Below are positions 26,057 through 33,739 of a stretch of DNA of 64,000 nucleotides, one piece after another. The notes under the pieces are model-generated. The model ran no database searches and had not been told where the DNA came from. It saw only the letters and a list, made by a program, of their open reading frames with translations. This DNA is from Granulosicoccus sp947495035. GTDB lineage: Bacteria; Pseudomonadota; Gammaproteobacteria; Granulosicoccales; Granulosicoccaceae. The DNA is taken from NCBI RefSeq assembly GCF_050589605.1, contig NZ_JBNGOO010000006.1; one strand, 5' to 3'. The translations under genes were made by a program, and so were the position numbers. Numbering within the stretch: position 1 is the stretch's first letter; each line of letters begins with the position of its first letter.

Positions 26057-27457
26057 TCAGTAGGCGTTCATGCGGTTGTAGAGTGTCTTGAGACTGACGC
26101 CAAGCGTCTTCGCCGTCTTCTCCTTGTCACCATCGAAGTGCAACAGCGTGGCATTGAGCAACTGTCTTTCGAATTCCCAGATGGTGGTTCCCACCCACTG
26201 CTCGATTTCCGAACCCGATTCTGCACTGGCCGCATCGGTCTGATCGCTTTCGATCTGCACCTCTTCACCGGATCCGGTCGCAGCGACCGCCTGTTCGATG
26301 ACGCTACGCAACTCGCGCACATTGCGTTTCCAGACGGCATTGGCGATCAGTTCGCGACTGGATGCCGAAAAGCGCAGCTCGCCCTCCCGCGCTCCGGCAG
26401 CCTCGGCCAGCAACCAATCGGCAATGGCCTGAATATCATCTCGGCACTGGCGCAGATTGGGTACCGCGAGCGTGGTCTGTGCCAAGCGGAACAGGAAATC
26501 CGAACGCAGTGAGGTCTCGTCCACATCCGTGGTGCCGGAGTCGCGAGCGATGCCAATGACCGACAAGGTAGCTTCCGCGCCACGGTTGCCATCAACCCGT
26601 CGAAATGATCCCGATTCCAGAAACGGCAGCAGCCGCGATTGCATGTCCATGGGCAGCTTCTCGACATGATCCAGCACCAGTGTGCCGGCCGCTGCCTGCT
26701 CGATATACCCGCGGTGCAGAATTTCACCACTACGAGGGTCTTCCCGGCCAAACATTCGCACCATGGCCAGCTCACCGGTTTCATCGGCGCAGTCGATGAC
26801 CAGACATTGCCCTGTTCTCCTGCCTCGCTGATGAATGGCACGAGCAACCGACGGCTTGTCGACGCCGGGCTCACCGGTAATCAGAGCGTGTCCCCGGCTG
26901 CGTTCCGCACTGAAACTCATGGTCGTGCGCAAGGTGCTCAGTGCATGGTGATCACCCACCTGAAACCAGCCGCTCTTCGCAACGGCGACGCCCATCAGCC
27001 CGGCGGAGCGATCGAGGTTTGCCACGCCATTCTCGTCGGCAGCCCGCTCCGCGGAGCCTGACGATGAGCGCTCTTCCTTGCTCATCGCATGTTCGCTGGC
27101 CTGATGCGGATCGAGCATGGCACGCAGACTGGCCAGGTCAACCGGCTTTATCAGCAACTCAACCGCCTGGCTGCGAATACTCTTGATGGCAGCGCGCTGG
27201 GAATTGTCCCCGCTGATGACGATGAAACGGCCACGCGTGTCGTTGCGAAGCTCTTCCATCAGGTCCAGACCATTGCCGTCCGGCAGATCGATATCGATCA
27301 GCATCAGCTCCGGTCCTTTGTCGCGAATCTGCGCGCGTGCCGCATCGACTCGATGGGCGATGGTCACCTCATAGCCAAGTGACACCAGCACCCGCTCGTA
27401 AGCTCGTGCAAGAGTGACATCATCTTCCAGCACCAGCGAAGTGGGTCTTGAGGGCAT
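26057..27457 (-). CDS. NtrC-like response regulator with degenerate AAA domain (paralogue 2)
   Basis: A 466-aa paralogue of the preceding protein with the same architecture: receiver (acidic pair D12/D13, phospho-acceptor D55, S82, K104), AAA-like region (about 165-390) and Fis-type HTH (TAKTLGVSLKTLYNRMNAY). Walker A is GEPGVDKP (195-202) and keeps its lysine, but Walker B reads LVLDHV, so the catalytic acid is replaced by His, and no GAFTGA loop exists. Residues 118-165 are a Ser/Glu-rich linker. No sensor kinase gene is adjacent. The HTH ends share LGVSLKTLYNR/LGISLKTLYNR, so both may recognise related sites. Confidence 0.85.
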   Translation of the reverse strand: MPSRPTSLVLEDDVTLARAYERVLVSLGYEVTIAHRVDAARAQIRDKGPELMLIDIDLPDGNGLDLMEELRNDTRGRFIVISGDNSQRAAIKSIRSQAVELLIKPVDLASLRAMLDPHQASEHAMSKEERSSSGSAERAADENGVANLDRSAGLMGVAVAKSGWFQVGDHHALSTLRTTMSFSAERSRGHALITGEPGVDKPSVARAIHQRGRRTGQCLVIDCADETGELAMVRMFGREDPRSGEILHRGYIEQAAAGTLVLDHVEKLPMDMQSRLLPFLESGSFRRVDGNRGAEATLSVIGIARDSGTTDVDETSLRSDFLFRLAQTTLAVPNLRQCRDDIQAIADWLLAEAAGAREGELRFSASSRELIANAVWKRNVRELRSVIEQAVAATGSGEEVQIESDQTDAASAESGSEIEQWVGTTIWEFERQLLNATLLHFDGDKEKTAKTLGVSLKTLYNRMNAY

Positions 27458-27746
27458 GAACAGGCTTCCGGTTCGTGGATGATGGAAGCAGTATCAGTCA
27501 GCATACCTTGTTGATTGCAATAATTTGTAATATATACACATACCCGCGGAACGCGACCCCACAGCCGCCATCGAGCCTGCCACCGGGAATCTGCCGCAGG
27601 TCGCCAGCATCGTCGACTCGCAGCATCGAGCAGTCAGCAATTCTGCAAAATACTTGCTCCAATGAAACAGAAAAAGGCCCGCGTCTTACCACTTTGCCAT
27701 CCCAGGATTTCCTCATGCGATTACACTCCAGAACAGAACACTTCGG

Positions 27747-28367
27747 ATGACGCACATGTCACGGTCAATTGTCTTTCCTGCGCTGCTTCGTTCAGCAACC
27801 CTGATGGCCACCATGTGCGGCCTGGCTCTCGCTTTACCTGGTCAGGCTCTCGCCCAGCAATCGGTGCGGGTGAGCGAGAACGATGGCCTGCTGTCTGTCC
27901 AGGCCAGTAACACATCCGCCAGCGCCCTGGCTCAGGTGTTGACCGATGAACTGGGCATCAGTGTGGTGGTGACCGGTGATACCGAGACAATGGTCAATAT
28001 CGATATCGTGGATGAACCACTGCAAAAGGCCTTGTCAAAGCTCAGTCCCAATCACATGCTGGTGCGCAGCAGCAAGGCGCCGGACAGCGACATCGTCGAA
28101 GTGGTGTTGATGATGGGAGAAGGCAGCTCGGCAGGCAGTAGTGGCGGTGACGATCAGTTTCTGCCCAGTGGCTCACCGGCCGACGACATCATAGTCGATG
28201 ATCAGCCGCTGAACGACGAAGGCGTCCCGGTGGAGCAGACCGAAGCGCCGCAGGACATTGCCGATGCACCACCGCCCGACCCGTCCGGCGCACCCCCACC
28301 GGATTCGTTTGACCCGGTCACGGGCCTGCCGATAGATCCGCTCACCGGTCAACCGGTGCAGCAATAA
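27747..28367 (+). CDS. Small secreted STN (secretin/TonB N-terminal)-like domain protein
   Basis: A 206-aa exported protein. A signal peptide runs to about LAQ (residue 35); residues about 40-105 (VSENDGLLSVQASNTSASALAQVLTDELGISVVV...VDEPLQKALSKLSPNHMLV) match the short beta-alpha STN fold found at the start of secretins and FecR-linked TonB receptors. The rest is a Gly/Ser- then Pro/Asp-rich tail ending in two 'DP.TG.P' repeats. There is no secretin barrel, so it is a stand-alone STN protein of unknown role. Start could equally be ATG 27756. Its last 195 bases overlap the convergent protease gene. Confidence 0.65.
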   Translation: MTHMSRSIVFPALLRSATLMATMCGLALALPGQALAQQSVRVSENDGLLSVQASNTSASALAQVLTDELGISVVVTGDTETMVNIDIVDEPLQKALSKLSPNHMLVRSSKAPDSDIVEVVLMMGEGSSAGSSGGDDQFLPSGSPADDIIVDDQPLNDEGVPVEQTEAPQDIADAPPPDPSGAPPPDSFDPVTGLPIDPLTGQPVQQ

Positions 28368-29705
28368 CAGGCCCGTCAACAGTAACCACCTCCAGCTGAC
28401 AGCGCCGAGTTGTGTGATGGTGGTTGTCGACTCGGTAACGATCGGATCTTCCAGTGCATTGGCGGCTGCCTGCATCGGAACCTGGGTAACGCTGTCGGCA
28501 TTGTTGTCCGGGTCATCATCCGGTGTCTTGGAGCTGACTTGCGCCGTGATGTCGCCAGCCGTCAGTGAACCTGACAGTGACAGCACCAACTGACTGCTGC
28601 TGCTGCCACTCATGCGCGCCAGCTCGCAGCTGGCATGACCAGGCGTCAGGTTCAGACACTGCCAGCCGTCACCTGAATGACTCAGTAGTCGAGCATTGCC
28701 GAACTGCACATCAACCTCGATCAGATGAGCGCCCTGCAATCCGCCGTTGCTGACATACAGACTCACTTCGGCCAGTCCGTCATCTGCAGCGAATTTCGAC
28801 ACGATGGACAGATCTGCCGCATACAGCTCGGCCACAGCGGCCAGATCTCCGGCGCTGGGGGCAATGCGCTGCCCCATCGTGACACCGTTATCCGCCAGCG
28901 CGGTAATGGTCGGCTGGCCGTTGGCCGAAAAGTTCATGGGTCCATAGTGCATGATGGATCCGTGGTCGTAGTCACCCAGCAGCTGAGTACCTGCAGGTGC
29001 AACATCGAAATTGTGCCGCTTGTCGGCACTGATGTTTTCCCAGTGAATCCGGATATGCTGATCACGATCCGGACGTGTGTGCTCATGCTCAAGCCCGAGG
29101 AGATGCCCGATCTCGTGCATCATGCTTCCTGCATTGCAATTGGGTGCCACCCAGATTTCCTGCTCGCCGCCACGCCTGCCCACCCAGGAAGCGCAGCCCT
29201 CACCGTACTGGAACACCACCGAATCGGCCGGCATTGCCTGCCCGGCTGGCCACTCATCCAGTGCCATCAAGGTAATGCCACTGACACTGTTCCAGTAGTC
29301 GATGGCCTGTCTGACTGCCACCACACCACTGGCTGTCAGGCTGGCATCAAGCCGGTACGGCACGATACCGTCCGGCCATAGACGCGAGGTTCTGTTGAGC
29401 CCGATCGACCGTGTCTTGCTGCTGCTGGCGGACACCAGTATGTCTCCTTCCACCACCTGCAGTGTCGAGTCAGCAGCGCCAGGGGCTGACAGTTCGGCAA
29501 ACTCTGCAGTCTCCGCCGTGCCGATGGCCGGACTCAGCAGACTGGCGAGCATGACAGTCACACTCCCGAGCCTCCGCACACGCACTCGCCTTGCCGGCAC
29601 AGCGCTACGCGGCAAGCGCGTGTTGTCTCGATGCTGCGACCTGGTGCACGATATTGGCACGAAGGAACCTCTGGAAACATGACTTGAGTCTCCCAGCGGC
29701 ACCAT
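28173..29705 (-). CDS. Astacin-family (M12A) zinc metalloprotease, exported
   Basis: A 510-aa secreted protease. The zinc motif is HEIGHLLGLEHEHTRPDRD (197-215), the full astacin HExxHxxGxxHE signature, with the Met-turn SIMHY at 250-254. Residues about 105-300 form the catalytic domain; about 300-415 look like a beta-rich CARDB-type or adhesion module; LGAVSWRWLLLTGLLLL near 430-446 is a C-terminal hydrophobic segment. The last 62 or so residues are Arg-rich and lie antisense to the STN gene, so they may be fortuitous read-through. The start is uncertain: GTG 29585 gives a tidier signal peptide (RRLGSVTVMLASLLSPAIGTAETA). Confidence 0.8.
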   Translation of the reverse strand: MVPLGDSSHVSRGSFVPISCTRSQHRDNTRLPRSAVPARRVRVRRLGSVTVMLASLLSPAIGTAETAEFAELSAPGAADSTLQVVEGDILVSASSSKTRSIGLNRTSRLWPDGIVPYRLDASLTASGVVAVRQAIDYWNSVSGITLMALDEWPAGQAMPADSVVFQYGEGCASWVGRRGGEQEIWVAPNCNAGSMMHEIGHLLGLEHEHTRPDRDQHIRIHWENISADKRHNFDVAPAGTQLLGDYDHGSIMHYGPMNFSANGQPTITALADNGVTMGQRIAPSAGDLAAVAELYAADLSIVSKFAADDGLAEVSLYVSNGGLQGAHLIEVDVQFGNARLLSHSGDGWQCLNLTPGHASCELARMSGSSSSQLVLSLSGSLTAGDITAQVSSKTPDDDPDNNADSVTQVPMQAAANALEDPIVTESTTTITQLGAVSWRWLLLTGLLLLHRLTGERIYRQARDRVKRIRWGCAGRVGRWCIGNVLRRFGLLHRDAFVVQRLIIDYDVVGR

Positions 29706-29944
29706 CGAGATTTTCTTTACCGGCAGCTGCCCCCGAAACGGTTACAGCGAATTGAAAGGGCCATGCCGATGATCCTGTGCGCTTGCCGCACCCGCTGCAT
29801 CGTCCTCGGCAGCCTCGGCCAGCTCGATTGCAGCTGGATCACAGTTGACTGCAGCCCCCGGCGAGACGAGCGACAGCATCATGCAGAGTCACCCGTCGGT
29901 GGTCGCAGGCTCGGGACCGCGAACGCGCTGCATGACCATCAGTA

Positions 29945-30772
29945 TCAGAGTCGTGTGTCGGACTTGGTACGGTTGACCACCATGGCGCCGATCTCCTCGA
30001 CGGACATGCGCGTGGTATTGAGCCAGGGAATGCCGTGCGAACGAAACAGGGCTTCTGCCTGGGCTATCTCGCGCTGGCAGGTTGCCGCGGTACTGTAGGT
30101 CGACCCCTGATAACGTTGCTGCCGAATCTGCAACAGGCGAAACGGATCGATTGTCAGACCGAACAGCTTGTCGGTATAACGTTGCAGAGCCTGAGGCAGC
30201 TCCTTGCGCTCGAGTTCGTGATCGGTCAAGGGGTAGTTGGACACATAGAGACCATAATGCAGGGACAGGTACAGCGATGTCGGCGTCTTGCCACAACGCG
30301 ATACCCCGACAATGATCAGATCCGCTTGCCGGTAATGATCGAAGTCCATGCCATCATCGGTCTGCAGGGCAAAATGCACCGCGGCGATTCGCGATGTATA
30401 GGCCTTCTCGTCGGTGACCCCGTGCGATTTGCCGATGGTATGGGACGACTTCACGCCCAGACGTTTTTCCATAGGACCGATGAACGTTCGGAACAGATCG
30501 AAGACCTCCATATCCGACTCATCAAACACGGCACGCAGGTTATCGTTGACCATGGTCAGAAAGACCAGCGGGGACGTGCCGCTCTGCTCACGAATCCGGC
30601 TACAGCGTTCCACCAGCCTGCGAGCCTTGTCGACAGTGTCCACGAAGGTGAAGGTTTCCATGTGGAAGTCGAATCCGGGAAATTGACTCAACAGACTGTG
30701 AGCCATGGCCTCCGCCGTCAATCCGGTGCGATCCGAGACAATAAAGGCCGTGCGTTTCTGTGTGTTGGGCAT
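29945..30772 (-). CDS. ppsR: PEP synthase regulatory kinase/pyrophosphorylase
   Basis: A 275-aa bifunctional enzyme of the DUF299 family that inactivates PEP synthase by ADP-dependent threonine phosphorylation and reactivates it by Pi-dependent removal. The P-loop is GVSRCGKT (156-163), and FIVSDRTGLTAEAMAHSLLSQF (10-31) and SNYPLTDHEL are family blocks. The ATG at 30772 gives the standard family N terminus. It is divergent from ppsA, the arrangement seen in many gammaproteobacteria, which fixes the function. Confidence 0.93.
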   Translation of the reverse strand: MPNTQKRTAFIVSDRTGLTAEAMAHSLLSQFPGFDFHMETFTFVDTVDKARRLVERCSRIREQSGTSPLVFLTMVNDNLRAVFDESDMEVFDLFRTFIGPMEKRLGVKSSHTIGKSHGVTDEKAYTSRIAAVHFALQTDDGMDFDHYRQADLIIVGVSRCGKTPTSLYLSLHYGLYVSNYPLTDHELERKELPQALQRYTDKLFGLTIDPFRLLQIRQQRYQGSTYSTAATCQREIAQAEALFRSHGIPWLNTTRMSVEEIGAMVVNRTKSDTRL

Positions 30773-30881
30773 GAGCTTTGAATGTGAGTGCAATCTGCAG
30801 TGGGCAAATCCATTACCATACCCGGCACTGTGCGACACGATGAACTTTCAGGCAAGCTTCCTGCTGTACCTGAATACCAAC

Positions 30882-30898
30882 CGTTGCCACTGGCAACG
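30882..30898 (+). promoter_or_regulatory. Short inverted repeat just upstream of the ppsA ribosome-binding site
   Basis: CGTTGCC (30882-30888) and GGCAACG (30892-30898) form a perfect 7-bp inverted repeat with 3 bases between, ending 9 bases before AAGGAG (30908-30913) of ppsA. It could be an operator or an RNA hairpin affecting ppsA translation. No regulator can be assigned. Confidence 0.35.
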
Positions 30899-30918
30899 TC
30901 TTGTAACAAGGAGTTGAA

Positions 30919-33285
30919 GTGACTCAATACATCCGTTGGTTCAAAGAGCTGGGCATGAACGATGTCCCGGTGGTTGGTGGCAAGAATGCCTCTCTGGGCG
31001 AGATGATCTCCAACCTGTCCAATGCCGGCATCAGCGTACCGGACGGTTTCGCCACGACGGCTGATGCCTTCCGCGAGCATCTTCAGGTCAGCGGTCTGGA
31101 TGCGCGAATCAATGCCTGCCTGGACGAACTGGACACCGATGACATGCAGGCGCTGGCAGAAACCGGTGCGAAGATCCGCCAATGGGTCATCGAGACTCCC
31201 TTGCCAGCAGGCCTGGTTGAAGCAGTAACCGCAGGCTGGGCCGAGATCAGCGAAGGTGCCGGCGGCGCTGCATCGGTCGCGGTGCGTTCATCGGCGACGG
31301 CGGAAGATCTTCCCGAAGCCTCCTTCGCCGGTCAGCAGGAAACCTTTCTCAATGTGCAGTCTCTGGACGATGTGCTGCACCGGATCCGCGAGGTATTTGC
31401 CTCGCTCTACAACGATCGCGCCATCTCCTACCGGGTTCATCAGGGTTTCGCGCACGCCGATGTGGCTCTGTCGGCCGGTATCCAGAGAATGGTACGCAGT
31501 GATATCGGCGCCAGTGGCGTGATGTTCTCGATCGATACCGAATCCGGTTTCAGTGATGCCGTGTTCATCACCTCCTCCTGGGGTCTGGGTGAATGCGTGG
31601 TACAGGGTTCGGTCAACCCGGACGAATTCTATGTGCACAAACCGACGCTGGCTGCGGAACGACCTGCTGTGCTCAAGCGCAGCCGCGGTGCCAAGCGCAT
31701 CAAGATGATCTACGGTCAGAGCACCGCTGTCGATACCGTCGATGTCGATCAGGCCGATCAGATGCGCTTTTCTCTTGATGATGACGATGTGCATGCCCTG
31801 GCCCGCATGGCTGTGACCATCGAGCAGCACTATGGCCGGCCAATGGATATCGAATGGGGCAAGGACGGCAATGATGGCAAGCTCTACATTCTGCAGGCTC
31901 GCCCGGAAACGGTCGAATCACGCAGCAATCGCAATGTCATCACCCGTTATCAACTGGCCTCTCACCAGGCGGCAGTGCTGGCCAGCGGACGCAGTATCGG
32001 TCAGCGTATCGGTGCCGGCGTCGTGCGAATCGTGGACAGCATTGCCGATATCGGCAGCGTTCGGGATGGCGATGTGCTGGTCACCGACATGACCGACCCC
32101 GACTGGGAACCTGTCATGAAACGAGCCGCAGCCATTGTCACGAATCGCGGCGGACGTACCTGTCACGCGGCCATCATCGCGCGTGAACTGGGTGTGCCCG
32201 CGGTTGTCGGCTGCAACAACGCGACCAGCCAGCTGCAGGACGGTCAGGAAGTCACGGTCAGTTGCGCCGAAGGCGACACCGGCTACATCTACGAGGGCAG
32301 TCTGACATTCGATATTGCCGAAACCCAACTCGACAACCTGCCTGAACTGCCGTTCAAGCTCACCATGAATGTCGGCAATCCGGAGCGGGCTTTCAGCTTC
32401 AGTCAGTTGCCACACAACGGTATCGGTCTGGCCAGACTCGAATTCATCATCAGCAACACCATCGGCATTCACCCCAAGGCATTGCTGCACCATGACGCCA
32501 TGCCGGAAGATGTTCAGCAGCAGATTGCCGAGCGCAGCGCCGGCTATGCCGATCCTCTGGACTTCTATGTCAGCAAGATTGCCGAAGGCGTGGCCACTCT
32601 GGCTGCCGCCTTTGCTCCGCACCCGGTCATCGTGCGCCTGTCCGACTTCAAGTCGAACGAATACCGCAACATGATCGGTGGTGTGCTGTTCGAACCCGAG
32701 GAGGAGAATCCGATGATCGGATTCCGTGGTGCATCACGCTACCTGTCTTCCTCCTTCTCGGAATGCTTCGAGCTCGAGTGCCGCGCGCTGAAGCAGGTGC
32801 GCGAGGTCATGGGGTTCAGGAACGTCGAACTCATGGTGCCCTTCGTACGCACGCTCGAGGAAGCGGATCAGGTACTGGCGCTGATGGCGGAGAACGGTCT
32901 GCAACGCGGCGACCATGACCTGCGAGTGGTCATGATGTGCGAAGTACCGAGCAATGCCATTCTCGCCGAGGAGTTCCTGACACGATTCGACGGCTTCTCC
33001 ATCGGCTCCAACGACCTGACGCAACTGACACTGGGACTGGATCGCGACTCGGGCCTGGTGGCACACTTGTTCGATGAACGGGATCCGGCGGTCAAGAAAA
33101 TGCTGCAGATGGCCATAAAGGCGGCTCATGACCAGAACAAGTATGTCGGTATCTGCGGCCAGGGGCCATCCGATCATCCGGATCTGGCGCAGTGGCTGAT
33201 GGATCAGGGTATCTCCAGCGTGTCCCTGAATCCGGATACCATTGTGGAAACCTGGCAATTCCTGGCTTCCAGACAGTCGAGCTAG
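30919..33285 (+). CDS. ppsA: Phosphoenolpyruvate synthase
   Basis: A 788-aa gluconeogenic enzyme (E. coli 792) converting pyruvate, ATP and water to PEP, AMP and Pi. Order of domains: N-terminal ATP-grasp (VVGGKNASLGEMI...VRSSATAEDLPEASFAGQQETFLNV), the phosphohistidine domain with His416 in GGRTCHAAIIARELG, and the C-terminal PEP-binding TIM barrel (GFRNVELMVPFVRT...CEVPSNAILAEEF...SNDLTQLTLGLDRDS). The start is GTG 30919 with AAGGAG at 30908-30913. It is controlled post-translationally by the divergent ppsR product; the KOW-like gene follows directly. Confidence 0.96.
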   Translation: MTQYIRWFKELGMNDVPVVGGKNASLGEMISNLSNAGISVPDGFATTADAFREHLQVSGLDARINACLDELDTDDMQALAETGAKIRQWVIETPLPAGLVEAVTAGWAEISEGAGGAASVAVRSSATAEDLPEASFAGQQETFLNVQSLDDVLHRIREVFASLYNDRAISYRVHQGFAHADVALSAGIQRMVRSDIGASGVMFSIDTESGFSDAVFITSSWGLGECVVQGSVNPDEFYVHKPTLAAERPAVLKRSRGAKRIKMIYGQSTAVDTVDVDQADQMRFSLDDDDVHALARMAVTIEQHYGRPMDIEWGKDGNDGKLYILQARPETVESRSNRNVITRYQLASHQAAVLASGRSIGQRIGAGVVRIVDSIADIGSVRDGDVLVTDMTDPDWEPVMKRAAAIVTNRGGRTCHAAIIARELGVPAVVGCNNATSQLQDGQEVTVSCAEGDTGYIYEGSLTFDIAETQLDNLPELPFKLTMNVGNPERAFSFSQLPHNGIGLARLEFIISNTIGIHPKALLHHDAMPEDVQQQIAERSAGYADPLDFYVSKIAEGVATLAAAFAPHPVIVRLSDFKSNEYRNMIGGVLFEPEEENPMIGFRGASRYLSSSFSECFELECRALKQVREVMGFRNVELMVPFVRTLEEADQVLALMAENGLQRGDHDLRVVMMCEVPSNAILAEEFLTRFDGFSIGSNDLTQLTLGLDRDSGLVAHLFDERDPAVKKMLQMAIKAAHDQNKYVGICGQGPSDHPDLAQWLMDQGISSVSLNPDTIVETWQFLASRQSS

Positions 33286-33295
33286 CGTTGCACCC

Positions 33296-33694
33296 ATGAG
33301 AAAACCCGGGAACAAACAGGACGCCGACCAGAGCTTCTGGAAGGCCATGCAGAAGGATCTGCCTCCCGATGAACAGGAATCCAACTCACCGCTTATCGAC
33401 CTGACGGCCGACCTTTCGGAACATTCTCCGGAAGAACTCGAAAAACGACGCCGATCACTGCTTGCCATGCTGGCCAACAATGAAGCACGCAAACAGCAAG
33501 TGCAGCGTCATCGCCTGCCTGCCCTGACGCCGGGGCTGGCGATAGCCATCAAGGCCGGGCCTTACCAGAACCGCAAAGCCACGGTCAAGGACGCAGACTA
33601 CATCCACAGCCGGGCATTGCTGCACATCGACGGTGAACCCGACGCGCAGTGGGTCGATTTTTCGTCACTGGCGCCCGTCATCGATACGCCGTAA
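33296..33694 (+). CDS. Small KOW-like protein of unknown function
   Basis: A 132-aa soluble protein. The N-terminal 80 residues are charged and probably helical (HSPEELEKRRRSLLAMLANNEARKQQVQRHR); the C-terminal 50 (TPGLAIAIKAGPYQNRKATVKDADYIHSRALLHIDG) read like a KOW motif, with a 'pG..V.I..GPy' opening as in NusG and some ribosomal proteins. An RNA- or ribosome-linked role is only a motif-level guess. ATG 33296 lies 10 bp after the ppsA stop, so it is probably cotranscribed with ppsA. Confidence 0.65.
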   Translation: MRKPGNKQDADQSFWKAMQKDLPPDEQESNSPLIDLTADLSEHSPEELEKRRRSLLAMLANNEARKQQVQRHRLPALTPGLAIAIKAGPYQNRKATVKDADYIHSRALLHIDGEPDAQWVDFSSLAPVIDTP

Positions 33695-33739
33695 GCTATC
33701 GCCACCAACCCTTTGATCGACACCGGAGACAGGGACGCC

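Noticed and set aside
29763..30098. Plus-strand frame opposite the ppsR tail
   Set aside because: It overlaps the well-supported ppsR gene and shows no domain; the remaining DNA (29706-29944) holds no supported gene.
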